The position numbers were made by a program, and so were the translations under genes. DNA of 64,000 nt, taken from Podocnemis expansa (taxonomy: Eukaryota > Chordata > Testudines > Podocnemididae). The notes beneath the pieces are model-generated. The model was not told the DNA's origin, ran no database searches, and saw nothing but the letters and a program-made list of their open reading frames with translations. The stretch is taken from contig ML681991.1 in NCBI GenBank assembly GCA_007922195.1, positions 43,230,905-43,294,904 of the forward strand, written 5' to 3'. Shown here piece after piece: positions 11,493 to 23,700 of this stretch. The number at the start of each line of letters is the position of its first letter. Position 1 is the first letter of the stretch.

Positions 11493-14400
11493 GTAAGAGG
11501 GTACAGGGCTAGTGCTGGGGAAAGTTTATTCCAGAAGAATAAGACATGCTAGTAAATACACTAAAATGATAGGTTCAAATAATAAGTGGCATCAGTGAGT
11601 CACCAGGGAAGACTGAGTGGAGGAAGTGTGGAAGGGTTCTGACCAACATGCTAAAATCCAAGAAACTGGAAGGAGGGAGATGTTAGGGTTGGTGGAGTGA
11701 GAAGAAGGGGAATGAGAGAGGACAGAGATGTTTTTATTTGGCAGAGAGAGGGGGGGTTGGCAGTGCTAGGTGCCCAGCCCTGGTTCTTGACTATTTTTAG
11801 CTATGCAGAATGGGAGGTGTGCTGAACTAGTTAAAAAAAAAGGCAGCAGTAAAAATACTGGTTCATAAATCCTAAAAACCATGGCCCATCACTTGTTGTA
11901 TCTGAGGACACTACAAGCTTCATACTAGGAAATGCCTCTGATTTTGTTTCTGAAGAATTACATGTGTACATTTATTTGCATAAACTTCACATTTGTACAT
12001 GCAAAGAGGCATCTGGTCATGCAAGGCAGTTAACTGTGATGCTAACTGCACACCATCTAGGCACAGTTAGAGATCCCTTTAAGATGGCTAGAAATTTGTC
12101 CCAGCTACAGACACACACTATACAAAATCAGCAAACAGCTGCCTTCCCACACCAAACTGGACTTCACAGCCAGTCTGGAAATGCTCAAAGCTGGCCTCAG
12201 TATTGATGATGTCAAAATTACAAGAGAAAAATAACATTTCAAGGGCTTTCAAGTCAGAACCCAAATATGAAACGCTGGCTTGACACAGACACGTACAACC
12301 ACATGTACATCCCGCTGTTATCTGCATATCTCTGGGATGAAAAATGTTATTGGCCTTCAGATTTTGTGTGCAATCTGAACCAAACACAATTTATAGTCTA
12401 CGCAGAAGTCTTCCCTCTAGCAGGCTTTCTGCTAGCCTTAGGGGTATCAGAACTTCTATGGCATTTTCTCTTCTGCCACCAGGGCTTCCCACTCAGGTTC
12501 TCTGTAACCAAGGGTCCCATCCTTAAGTTGCTAGATCAGTAATAAGGCTGTCAGGCCAGCAAGAAGAGTCTGATCACATTCAAAGTGTGTGGGTGACTCA
12601 AAGATTTTGCAGGATCTTGCTTTGTCGGTCTTATGACAGAATCTTGCATGTACCTCAGCCAACTTAGATTTCCATTTCAGTAAAGTATCTAAGCAACCGC
12701 TTTGGCTTTAACTCAATTTCAATGTTATACCAAATGGAAGGGGTGGTTTGAGATATATGAAGGACTCCCTCTTGCCATGATCGGACTCCAGAGTAGCAGC
12801 TGTAATATGTAGAGGGCACAGAGTAGCACTGAAGCCTTATGCCCTTTTAGCCTTGGTACCACCAGACATTTCAGCTAAGGATACCATGGAAGAACTTTCT
12901 GTTGATGTGCAGCCCATCAGCAGCTGACTAGGATTCCCTTTTGGGAGGTGTTGGCAGCACGTTCCTAAAAGGGCCTAGTCCACACTGTGAAACCATGACC
13001 CATACAAAATAATTCATCGTACTGCTGCTTTGCACAGTTAAATCGTATGTTACACATGCCAGGGACGTAGGAACAGGCCTTGGACCAGGCCACAGGCAAT
13101 TTTTGCATATCATGAATTTTTAAGAAAAGATGAGAATTTACCCTGAAATATTGCATAAAACTAAGGAAGAGTCAGATTGTACTTGCTGAGGCTAACAGAG
13201 CAACGTGGCTCTGCTGACCTGAGGTCAGCCATGAGAAGGGAGTGAGAGATTCCCCTTAAGGGACCTGGTGTCTCTGTGCCCCTAACTCTGGAAGACTATG
13301 CCAGACCCTTTGGCATTTCCTCCGTCAGTGCAGCTCTGCAATGCCCCCGAGCAGGGGTATGTGTGACAGGTACAAACTGAGTCCTATTTAAAGAAAAATA
13401 AACATTTAACTCCAAATTTCCCCTCAGCTGGGTATATGATCAATAACTCACCACAGTGCATTATGGGAGGTATATGGCCTAATCTCACAAGCAGTTACTA
13501 CCATGTATATCCACCCACGTGTGCAGAGGCCAGTGATTTCACCCTGTAGTCAGTGTGGGACCCAACCAATATCAAGCTATTCTGGAGGTTTACTACCTAG
13601 GACTTGGGCCCAGCATGCTTTCCCAGCAGTTAGAACCAGACAGACCCATACATATAACTTTGACTTTGCAACCCAACCTGACCTACAGTTCCTGAGCTTG
13701 TCCCACCCCTCCTCACTGCACACACAACTCTGCCAATGCTCCTCTGTCCTTACCTAAAATACATTGCCCTATCCCATTCCTGAGCCCCACCCAATCCACT
13801 AATGCTGCTTGGTCCTGGCCTGCTGCCTCTCTCCCACTGTTGCATTTGGCATTACTAGCTAAACTAAACTGACTGGTGGCTTTAAGGTAAGATTAAACTC
13901 AGATTTAGGACAAGACCAGCTAAATGGATGTTTTTACAGGGACCTAATCAGGATTTAAACCAGAGACAGGTCTAAACCAGAACCCCAAATCTGCACACCT
14001 TGGCTATGTCTTCACTTGAGGCCTCAGTTAGGAAAACTTAACAAGGTTGGCTTTAAGTTGACTTAAAAGTTAAATCAATTTAATGAAGTCTACTTAAAGG
14101 CTACATCCACACTGGAGGGCTTTGTTAAGTCGACTTTATTAAGTTGACTTAACAAAGCCTGTAATGCAGACAACCCTATCTACAACACATTAAGTTAACT
14201 TACTAAAGTCGACTATAATGCTTAAGACAGCTTTAAGGACTGGAATTAATAAGTCTACTTAAGCAAGTGCTTAAGTCAACTCAATAAATTCCCAATGTGT
14301 ACATGGCTGTCCGTAATTCAACTTAAGGGAAGTTAAGTCAACTTAAGGCTCTGGCATAGACATACTCCTTGAGCCTTGAGGGACCTGAAATCTGGACCTA

Positions 14401-14516
14401 AACCCAAATTTGAATTCTTGCATCACAGGACCATCTCTGGTGTGATATGGTCAGAGAAAACCCAGTTCATTAAACCTCTGCTCTGCCTGACATGTCTCTT
14501 CTTTCCTTTGTTGCAG
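11493..14516 (+). other. kinase gene intron 1
   Basis: The intron is bounded by GTAAGAGG and TTTGTTGCAG. Apart from the Harbinger-type MITE at 14002-14367, I recognise nothing in it. Confidence 0.8.
14002..14367. mobile_element. Harbinger-type MITE, TTAAGTCGACTTAA flavour
   Basis: The left end GGCTATGTCTTCACTTGAGGCC pairs with the right end GGCTCTGGCATAGACATACTC. A 3-bp duplication CTT flanks both ends (13999-14001 and 14368-14370). The interior has repeated TTAAGTTGACTTAA-like palindromes. It lies in intron 1 of the kinase gene and has no coding capacity. Confidence 0.78.
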
Positions 14517-14576
14517 ACAAGTGCAGCTCCCCTGACAGACTGCTGCCCTCCAGTCCTCTAAGCACAAATTTACAAG
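14517..14576 (+). CDS. NEK-family kinase, exon 2
   Basis: This 60-bp exon lies between the acceptor TTTGTTGCAG and the donor AG|GTACTG. Its first two bases complete an Asp codon left open by exon 1, and it again ends in phase 1. It encodes a short Ser/Pro-rich linker beginning DKCSSPDRLLPSSP. Support comes from phase agreement on both sides rather than similarity. Confidence 0.75.
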
Positions 14577-15384
14577 GTACTGTCCCATGTCCTGTCTACA
14601 TGATCCCTGAAAGCCAGGGCAATGAAGGGCTGGATGAAGACTTTCCCAGAAGCATGAATGACAATATAATCCCCACACCAAGCCTTCACCTATTAACTGT
14701 GTTTGCAAACAGCATGTTCCTATCCAGTTGGGTTCATGCGGGGAACAGCTGTGGAAAAGACAAAAGACAGCAAGGAATGTTTTTCTGGAGCATGCGTGGG
14801 AATGTCAGGAGACAGCCCTATTTCCATGAGAGTCCCAACTCAGCTTTACAGTCCCATAAGGTGCTGGGCAAGTCAGATAATGTTCAGAGAATGCCCAGAC
14901 TTTTAGCTGATTTCATCCATTCTCTCAGGGAAGTGTCCCAAGTAGGATGGCAGGGTCTCTGGCCCCATTGGGAGGTGTGCAGTCCCCCCAGTTACTCTGT
15001 GGTCATCCCTTGTCCAGGGATCATAGGTCTGCACCATGTGCTGTGGAGACAGAACATGGCAGTGGGACAGACTGTGGCATGCAAAAAGTGTGTACGCCAC
15101 CTGTGAGGTGTTGTGTGTAGTTGTCGGGAATGAGGCACAAGGTTGTGTGTGTTGAAGAGGTGCAGTACTGAGGCAGGCCATGTGTGTGACATGCTTGGAG
15201 GAAGTAAGTACAGTTAAAGGGGTGTGTTGGGGAATGGACCCGGGCACTGAGGGGGTAGCGGGTTGAGTTGTGTGTGTTGTGGGGTGGTGTTTGGTGCAGC
15301 AGGGTGTGACGTGGATCTATCTATCCTGAGAGTAGCCTGATACTATATTAATGGTCCCAAGGCATCCCTGTCCTCCTACTGCAG
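14577..15384 (+). other. kinase gene intron 2
   Basis: The intron has GTACTG and CTACTGCAG ends. No repeat was recognised. Open frames inside it are not supported as exons. Confidence 0.65.
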
Positions 15385-15588
15385 AATGTAAGGAGGAGGC
15401 AGATCTGCTTGATTACCCAGAGGACTTCGAGGAGATTGAGGAGACCAGTCTGGAGGAGGTGGTGAATAATGCTCGCTGTGCGATGAAGGTGCCAGCTGAC
15501 ACAGAGGTGTTCCAGGAGGAACAGATGGATCCTGAAGAGCCTGCTGCTTTTGCCTCCACTCTGAAGGCTTTGCGGGAAAAGTGCAAAG
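15385..15588 (+). CDS. NEK-family kinase, exon 3 (acidic tail)
   Basis: This 204-bp exon lies between CTACTGCAG and AAAG|GTGAGG, with phase 1 on both sides. It encodes an acidic segment with the runs EEADLLDYPEDFEEIEE and EEQMDPEEPAA, ending STLKALREKCK. It resembles the acidic or coiled tails of NEK3-type kinases in composition, but I see no named domain. The tail is a plausible interaction or regulatory region. Confidence 0.82.
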
Positions 15589-16465
15589 GTGAGGCAACAT
15601 CAGGTAGACCATAAATGCACTAGGGTCTACTGATCTTCTTAGCTTTCCATACTAACTGCAGAAAATGGAGAAAAGGCTGATCTAACTCTGGGGTTTCTGC
15701 TTTGCAGGAGACAAGCTAAGCTGTGAAAAAAGGATCCTCAGCTTTTCCCATACTGCAAGGGTATTCAACCACCCACAGTTTCTGACCAAAGTGCCTTGGG
15801 GGTCAGCAATGGGATCCTTAGGGTCAAAACCTCAATATTAGCCAGAGGCCCAAGATGAGCAGTTGGGAGAGGTCTCCACCCACCTCCCTAATGGCTCCTG
15901 TTGGTTCCTTCTCAGGGCTCTGAGATACACCTTGAAGGAGGAGTGAAGTACAGACACCATGGCCCATGGTCTCTACTGAGTCTGCCAGGGACAGAGAGAT
16001 AACACTTGGCTTGTATGCTCATGGGCTTCCCAGTTTCCCCTCCAGTAACTCATCACCATTATCCCCTTCCCATGGCTGGGGAAACTGATGCCAAAAAGTA
16101 ATGTGACACCCTGTACTGCACAGTGCATCATGGCAAGACTGAGATTAGGAGGCAGGTCTGGCTCAAGCCTTCACATCAACCTGACATGGCAACCACTATT
16201 TTCTTGCCATGGTAACCACTATTTTCTTGCCATGGTAAGGTCAAAGCGCCACAGCAGTCTTGTGCTGTAGACATCTAGTGATCAGAAACGAGCATGAAAT
16301 CTAGATTTCATTTTACCAGAAATACGACTGGGTAGTGTCAGCTTGAATTGCCTAATCAGCTAGGCTGGGTTTGATGTGAGGAGAAAGGTTCCATCCCTCA
16401 TTGCCAGACTTTGAACAGATCCTGACGGTGTCATCTGAACTCAGCCTTTTGCCACTTGCTTGCAG
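15589..16465 (+). other. kinase gene intron 3
   Basis: The intron has GTGAGG and CTTGCTTGCAG ends. A direct repeat of ACCACTATTTTCTTGCCATGGTA occurs twice in a row near 16190-16240. Nothing else was recognised. Confidence 0.75.
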
Positions 16466-16614
16466 GTGATGCTGAATCTTCCCCATCGGATGACACCACA
16501 AGTGAGTTCCAGCTCACCACTGAGGATCTGCAGCCTCATTTTGAACATCGAATGGGCCCTGACCACCTGGAGACCTGCTTTCTGCTCCTCGGCATGGACC
16601 AGGAAACATCCTAG
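16466..16614 (+). CDS. NEK-family kinase, exon 4 with stop codon
   Basis: The acceptor TTGCTTGCAG opens the exon. Its first two bases complete a Gly codon, and the frame ends at TAG (16612-16614). It encodes 48 residues, starting GDAESSPSDDTTSEFQ and ending LLLGMDQETS. The four exons give 1539 bp, or 512 aa plus stop, with uninterrupted phase. The gene therefore appears complete in the window. Confidence 0.82.
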
Positions 16615-17420
16615 CCTGGCCTCTTCATGGGGACAGCCTGAAGGAAGGAGAGTTTAGCTGAAGATGCAAAGTCCTGGAGCAGCATGTTATTGATGGTTGT
16701 TCTGGAGTGGCAAATAAGGTTTCCTGGTGGCCAGTGCTGCTTCCACTCCTTGCTTGGTACATAAGAAGGGCCATACTGGATTAGACCAGTGGGCCGTCTA
16801 GCCCAGTATCAGGTCTGCCAACAGTGGCCAGGTGCTTCAGAGGGAATGAACAGAAACAGGGCAATTATTGAGTGATCCATCCCTTGTCATCCACTCCCAG
16901 CTGCTGGCAGTCAGAGGCTAGGGACATCTAAAGTACAGGATTGCACCCTGCCCATCTTGGCAAATAGCCTTTGATGGATCCGTCCTCCATGAATAGCGTC
17001 AGACTAGAAGACAACACTGAGCTGCTGGAATCCTGCCATAGGGCTGAAGTCAGAGGTGTCAGGGCATGTGTGCAGATATACATTACCACTCACACATCAA
17101 GGGTTGATCTTTTCCAAACTATATTTTCATTTCTCTTATTTTTTCTGCCCAGGAGATGGGGCAGTGGGAAGTAGTGCAATATAAATATGGTTTGATGATA
17201 GACATGGGAAGGTTTGACAGCTCTGGGCATGAAGGACACAGGCTAACCAGCAGGTTCACAGGAAATACAGACTCTTCAGCAGAGCTTGTTCACTTGCTAA
17301 TCCTGAAGTCTCTGAAAACTCCCCAGTTCCTGTTCGTCTTTGTCCACTTTGTTTTGATTTTTCCCCATCTGTTCATTAGCACTTTTTAGAGAGGAAGTAT
17401 TATACTGCAACTATAATAAA
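16615..17420 (+). other. kinase 3' UTR candidate with AATAAA
   Basis: The sequence after the stop includes a CR1 fragment (16757-16990). The first good polyadenylation hexamer I see in a non-repeat context is AATAAA at 17415-17420. The transcript end is inferred from this and could lie elsewhere. Confidence 0.3.
16757..16990 (-). mobile_element. CR1 LINE 3' fragment
   Basis: The phrases GGGCCATACTGGATTAGACC and CCGTCTAGCCCAGTATC, and the run to CCATGAATAG, are typical of amniote CR1 3' ends read from the minus strand. The same phrases begin the longer CR1 at 23973. The copy is truncated and non-coding. Confidence 0.75.
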
Positions 17421-18335
17421 TTGGCCTTAGTGAAGGAGTGCATGGGACACCTGCTATGCTTCGGAAACATGGAGTAGCCAAAGATTATTTTATCAGCTTT
17501 ATAAGGGTTATGATGACACACATTTGACTATTGGCTGGCTAGTGACTAGATCCATAGCTCAATGGGTGAGCTACAAGATGTTTTCCTATAGATACTAAAA
17601 AATAGTGTGTGTGGGGGGGGGATAAGTGATGCAAATCTCTAATGAAGAAACAGTAGATAACAACTCTCTGGAAGTTTTGCTGCCTGGAGAAGGAGCACAG
17701 AATGGTTTGTCTTGATTCATGTGGCGTGGCAGAAAAAGAACTATAAACTTTATGAAGTAGCCCCCCTGACATGGGGATAGAGATCACTCACCGTTGCTAC
17801 AAAACCGGACTTGAGACTGTGACTTAAAGAAACCAGCCTTGATATCCTCTGAAATTTTCCAGAATTTCCATGTAGAAGGCGGATGGTAAGCCAGGCATGC
17901 ACATAAGCTGTTTAATGGTTTTATGTTGTTCTTGCTCTAATTCTTTTGTTCTGAATAAAACATGCTTTGCTTTAGCATGCTTGGCTGGCCATCACTAGTT
18001 AACCCTTTCATTGCCCGTTGAGTTGAGACCATCGCTTTTAACTGCAGAAGTCTGCAGCCTACAACCCCAGTCTGGGGTGTGGCCCCATTCCAAGGAAAGA
18101 AGCTTGGGGGGGGGCTTAAAAAAGCCACAAAGAGTCAGAGGCCCAGTTGCCTGGGGAACAGTGACCAACTCAGTGTGTCTGTGAGGAACTGAGAGGCAAC
18201 CTGGGGAAAGCAACATGGTGGAGTTACATTTCTGCAGTGCCCATTGGGGTCTCCGCGGCCCTGGGTGTTCTCACTGATTATCTTTCCAAGACCTGTGGAG
18301 ACACAACCCGGAGCTCACCATCAGCTTCCTTCAGC
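17421..18335. other. intergenic, nothing recognised
   Basis: This stretch lies between the kinase gene and a transposase relic. No gene or classified repeat was identified. Confidence 0.45.
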
Positions 18336-18339
18336 AGTT

Positions 18340-18905
18340 CTGAGGCCCGAGTCATTCCCATTGAGAAAAGAGTGACAGCTTGCATTGCCTCAGGGCAGGG
18401 TGCTATGGGAAGGAGAGGACTCCCGCTGAGGGCTCCTAGGGAAAACACAGCATTCAGAAATGGGCAGTAATTCTGCTGTGTCAGTGTGATGTGTCTGCAA
18501 CATCCAGCTGGAATCGGATGACATCCGGACCAGACACCCCAAGTTGTGCCACAACTTGTCCACCTTGGATGCCCAGCATGAGACAGGCTCAGGCACTTCC
18601 ACAACTGGGCCCATTCCCAATGAGTTCCTGCCAGTCAGAGTCCTTCATTATGTAACTCAGTCAAGGGAAGGGGTGCAGGAAAGGTGACCTCTGCAGCTCA
18701 CAGGAGGCAAGTGTGTAGTCCCTGAGCTCTTGGCCACTCACCCATTGTCCTGCCAATGCAGGCCGAACATAATTACATTGAAGCCCTGCAGACCACCAGC
18801 ATGGCCAGTGGGAGGGCATTTGGTCTTCTCAAGATGAGATTAAGGTGTCTTCAGCACTTGGTACAGTGCTATGGATCCCAAATGGTAAAACAGATGTTCC
18901 ACAGG
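18340..18905 (+). pseudogene. decayed Harbinger-type transposase relic
   Basis: Two islands resemble the better preserved Harbinger transposase at 33.5-34.4 kb. Near 18348-18420 the translation reads VIPIEKRVTACIAS, against [16 protein letters not shown] there. Near 18795-18855 it reads GRAFGLLKMRLRCLQHL, against [18 protein letters not shown]. The DNA between is frameshifted and unalignable by eye. The glutamate expected before RAF is a Gly here, so catalysis is not expected. No terminal repeats were found. Confidence 0.5.
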
Positions 18906-20600
18906 ACAGTGCCTGTGGGCACAAACAGAGAACAGGGACTTGGAAAGTGTGTCAGGTGGGAAGCGATGAGGCAACCTAGGGAGCCCAAACGGAACCACAC
19001 AACCAGTGTAGCTGATGAGACAGGACTAAACGATGATCTCTTAGGAGTAGTGATACACAAGCAGAAGCTGATGCTGCACATGAATTGTGATGGCGGAAGC
19101 TATTGTATCACAGTTTGCACAGAACTAGAAATGTGGCACATCTTCTCCACATTATCCTAATCAGAAGGGGAGGAGATGAGGCAATGAGAAAGTGAAGGAC
19201 TTATGGACCTCCACTTCCTTCCTCAATCTCTTTGAGAACCTGGGGAACAGTGCTTGTGCTCAATATTGCAGGGGTTATCAGACTGGAGTTTGGGACCCCT
19301 CAAGGGGTCGTTAGATTATTTTGAGGGAGAGTCATAAGTTGTCAGCCCCCACAAATACTGTAGCTGCGGCTGTTGGCCCCATGCGTGGCTGACAACGAGA
19401 GGCTTTCAGAGCTGAGCGGCCAGAAAGCAGTGGTGCTGGCCAGTGCTTGGAAGGCCATGTTGGCTCTGCAGCAGCGCAGAAGGAAGAGTATCATGGCACT
19501 GTGGGGTGGGAGGGTTGTCACTCTGGGAGAGGTTGTCATAGCCTGAAATATTTTCAGAGTGGGTCCCAGAAACAAAGCTTGTGAACCTCAGTGCAACAAC
19601 ATCTGCTGTTTGTCCTGTCTGTCCACTGTGTAGAGTTGCTGCAGTCCCTCACTGTGGAATGATTCCTATGGGCACACTGGATACCACTCTGCGCACTGAG
19701 CAGCCCTCTGAAAATCCCAAGGTCCTACCATACAAGTGTGTGGTGGAAACGGGCATTTTCTCAAGAAAAGTTGGTAAATTTACCCTTCACCCTGTGCAGG
19801 CTAAGTGAATGCACCACTAACTCATCAGCTTTGAGGCTCTCCCTGCCAGGGACCCTGACTCCATAGCTGCACTCATACTGACCTGTGCATTCCTAGCTCT
19901 GGGAACCTAGAGGAGCCTTGGTAAGGCAGTGACAGTCAAGGAAAACACCTCACTCCTCTGTGGAGTTTTGTAATGCCTCAGGAGCCTGGGAAGTAAAGGG
20001 TCACCTTTCATCCTATTGTGCTCCTTAACATTTGGAGATCATAAGGATTCCAGTCAAACAAAAGAGTCAGTTAAACTCAGCAGAGCTTAACTGCTTACAC
20101 CATTAAATACTGAACTTCAAATCTGAGCTAGAAGGTAGGAGCACTGCCAGCGTAAAACTCCAGAGGGCAGGGACCCCTTTACCTGCCAGTGCCCAGAGGA
20201 GCTCCTTAGAAAAACCAGAGTCTGCACTTGCAGATCACAGAAACTCTTGCTGTGGGTCCTGCAGGGGCTGAGCAGTGTGAAAGTGAACTCAAGAAGGAGT
20301 CCTACAGTCACATATGACCTGCTGCTGCTCACAGCCACATCATGGGAGTTTTGCTCTGGATGTTGCTGGGAGCAGGACAAGGTCTCCAAGAACAGTGGCA
20401 AGGGTCTTTGCAGGGTTTGCCAGGAAGGTGTGTGGTTCTGAAATAGACATGACCAGTCAGGTTCTCCAAGATCTGCCCCTTGAATTGATGACAGCCACAT
20501 GAAGCCCACTCCACCCACCACCTTGGCAGGAGGGTGGAAAGGCCATTGTGAGAGCACAGTCGCAGGACGACATGCTCAGCAATTCTAGAACCGCTGCTCA
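18906..20600. other. intergenic, possible hAT fragment
   Basis: CAGGGGTTATCAGACTGGAG near 19268 and GCTTGTGAACCTCAGTG near 19577 may be the ends of a hAT-like element, but no duplication supports this. Nothing else was recognised up to the FSIP2 first exon. Confidence 0.35.
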
Positions 20601-20697
20601 GTGACAGCAGTTGGGCCCCAAGCTCAGCTGTGGGCGCTGGAGCTAGAGTGGGAGGAGAATATTGATGGGGCCCAGGCGGGGGGTGCTGAAGACGGCC
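20600..20697 (+). promoter_or_regulatory. FSIP2 5' UTR / proximal promoter candidate
   Basis: GC-rich sequence precedes the first ATG and its favourable context GACGGCCATGG. It includes GGGCGCTGGAGC and CCAGGCGGGGGG, which could be GC boxes. No TATA box is evident. The assignment depends on the first-exon call. Confidence 0.35.
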
Positions 20698-20766
20698 ATG
20701 GGGCGATATCTCTATGCTCGCTCCCGGACTGCAGATGACCTGCTGGGCACAGAAGAGGTAGAAGAG
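20698..20766 (+). CDS. FSIP2: FSIP2 exon 1 (start codon)
   Basis: The ATG is followed by 22 further codons beginning [14 protein letters not shown], then the donor GAG|GTGAGC in phase 0. The spacing of M..YL.A.S..A matches the N terminus of mammalian FSIP2 as I remember it. The next exon begins in phase 0, as required. An alternative donor GAG|GTAGAA nine bases upstream is also in phase. Confidence 0.7.
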
Positions 20767-23700
20767 GTGAGCAATGGGGTGGGGTGAGGCTGGAGGAAGT
20801 TGGAGCAGAGCCATGAGGTTTTTCCTGGATGTTGGTTAGAGCAGGGGTGTGAGACTAGGAGAGGTTGGAATGGAGGGGTGAGGCCCTAGACTGGGAGGGA
20901 ACAGAGACAGTGATGGGTCCAGTTTGAGCAGGTGAACAGTGCTAGAGGCTGCCATGGAACAGTTTGTAGCAATTTGAGGCATGCGGGGGTGTCTTGGGGA
21001 GGAGCAGGGATGTGGGTTTTGTCTTCCAGGAGTGAGCAGAAATGAGGAAGCAGCAGTGGTGAGTTTGTTCCTGGGGGACAGATGACATGCACCCTAGAAA
21101 ATACTTATTATAACAGAAGATGAACTGTGCTGGATGCAACTGAGCTCCCATTCTCCCTACCCCTGCATATTTGCTGAATTTACTCAGAATAAAAATATTT
21201 ACAAACTTGACTTTGCTTCTGGGCTGCTCTGAACTTTGCCATTGACATTCCCTGTATGTTACAGATTTTAAATAAAGTTTTAGAGCTACTTATTGTAGTA
21301 ACAAAGTGAATGCAGAAGGCCCAAAGCTTTGCAGTACAGCCAAGTGGCCTGAAGGCAAGCAAAACAGCCAAGAGGTAAGGCCAAATTGGAAGATAGTCAA
21401 GCCTGCTATGGAGCCAAGTATGTAGCTGTCAAGACATGAACTTATAACATCACAGAAATTGGCTGACACAAACATACATATATATATAAAAAGTCATCCT
21501 AATGTCAGTGAGATAACAGGGAGAGCCTGACCTCCCAAATGACACTTTGAAGAATGAAAATGTCTTTTTGTAATGATAAATGAAGATGTGTTGACCAAAA
21601 AAGGTTTTGGGTGGTATTGAAAAGGTAGATGCTGGTGCCAAAGGGGCAGAATGAACAGCCTAAGCAGTGTATAAAAGAAGGCATCTGAGACACCATCTTC
21701 TTGTGGCCAAAGGGGGTGACAGAGAGTCCTGCCATCAGTTGGGCCTCTCCTTTGCATTGCAGGGATAGGTCAGGGGTATCAAACAAGTGGCCTGTTGGCC
21801 AAACGCAGTCCACAAACTTCTTCCATCCATCCCATGACTACACTCAGGATGGAGGTACATACTCTCTTCCTAACAGAAAGAGTGTGGTCTTGCATACCCA
21901 GAGCTCCACAGTGCCTCAAGAGCATCAGGTCTCACAGCATCACAAAGTACTGGGTACGCAAGACTGTGCTCCATGAAACCATGATCTCTCTCTAACGGAG
22001 AGTGAGACGGAGGTATCACAGAGTGCAGTTTTACATACACAGCATTCCATGACTCCATGAGAGTGCTGTAGTATTTTGCTTTATAGCATGTATGGCCCAC
22101 TTGAAGTACATTTAAGTCAAATCTGGTCCACCATAGCAAATGAATTTGACACCCCTGCTTTAGGTGTATGTGTTGATATAGGTCACTTATTACTGCGTTA
22201 TGTTGCAATAATGGCCTAGTCTACACTTACCACGGTTGTTGGCAGCACTTGAAGGGAGATACACAAGCTTCGTAAAATAACTTGAATATCTCCCTTTGGA
22301 TTTCTAATGCCTACCTACCATGTGTCTCCACTGCACTGAGTCAAAGGGAAATGCCATCAGCGCTATTCTCCTTGAGGAGGTCAATTTACTGCATCAAATT
22401 CCAGATCGATTGAGCAGGTTTTCACTGTCCTCTCAATTGAACTGGAAAAATCAAACTGACGGCAGCGAATTTTCAACCAACAGCATAGACTTGGCCAAAA
22501 TCTAGCCTGGCACCTTCATTTCTCCAAAGTTCTGTGGTTGTGTCGATTTCTTCAAATGTGAGTGCTATCTCAGATTACCAGTGCAGAGGTAGCTCATACA
22601 TGAGGACACATGCATGCAGCCCAAATGCACAACTAACATCTAATGACAGTAAGTCTCACTTTACCTCTCCTCCGGCTTTTAACTTCAACTGCAATTTACT
22701 TTCCACAGGCCTCTGTGGGCGAGACATTTCAGTACCTACAAACAGGTACATAGATGTCTCAATGACCTCAACTGCACCCACAAATCCTGTCTCAGAACCA
22801 GAGACTTCCTGTAAATATCTCCCCCTCAGAACACTGTGCCATTTGTTTTCTTCTAGGGATTAAGGTTTGACTTATTAAACTTTCAGGGTTGTTTATGATA
22901 ACAGCAATGCAAGTGGATTACTCACATGTCAGACTGAAATCCCACGGTTGTATTCTCTTTCTAGGTCAAGCACAGAAAACGATTACCAGCTTTAGGACCT
23001 AATCGGCTACGGGATATGCCACTTGGTGCCAAGCTGCCTTTGCTACCAGGCTCCAGCACGTTGTTCTGTTCTACACATGTGGGCAAACAGGTAAAAAGTT
23101 AAATATAGGAAGTGGCAAAATATCTCATTTTCTTTACTCCTCACTCCTGGTTCTACCTATGTAAAGTATGCCAGAGAAGAACAGAAGCTTTTATTATCCT
23201 CATTTCACAGAAAAAAATCTGCAGGATGACAATGCTTTATAATCTGAAGTAGAGAACTTAAGCCAAATGGTCAGTGTGAAAAATCACTTGTCCTAGCAAA
23301 ATATAACTTCAAACAATGTACAATTGCTTTTAAAAGTGTCTTGGCTCTAAAAAAAGCCCCTTGTATTTCTGGGCAAAGCTATTGTTCTTGGGCACCTATT
23401 CATCAGGAAAAGATGCTGCAGGCAAGACAAGAAAAGCCATCAAGTCTGTTACAATGGCAAAAAGAAGTAATTCCAAATTCCTGATACCCAAGCAGACCAA
23501 GAGGGCTTTAGCACCTCCTGGATTTCAAGAACCTTTTTCATTGTCTAACAAAGTAGAAGTATTGGTCCAAAGGAAAACTCACACAGAAAATTATCAAACT
23601 CCTTCTAGATCTAGAAGAAGGCTACTAGCCATCATGCCTTTGCCAATGTTTATGCTGGGGTTTACAAATGCACCTAAGTGATTTGGGCACCTAATGCTCT

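Noticed and set aside
14492..15106. Open frame of 204 codons extending past kinase exon 2
   Set aside because: It reads through the exon 2 donor into intron 2. Only 14517-14576 is supported by splice sites and phase.
15708..15840. Possible extra kinase exon after TTTGCAG (GDKLSCEKR)
   Set aside because: The acceptor is good and the phase would fit, but there is no convincing donor. The frame soon reaches a stop, while exon 4 at 16466 joins exon 3 directly in phase.
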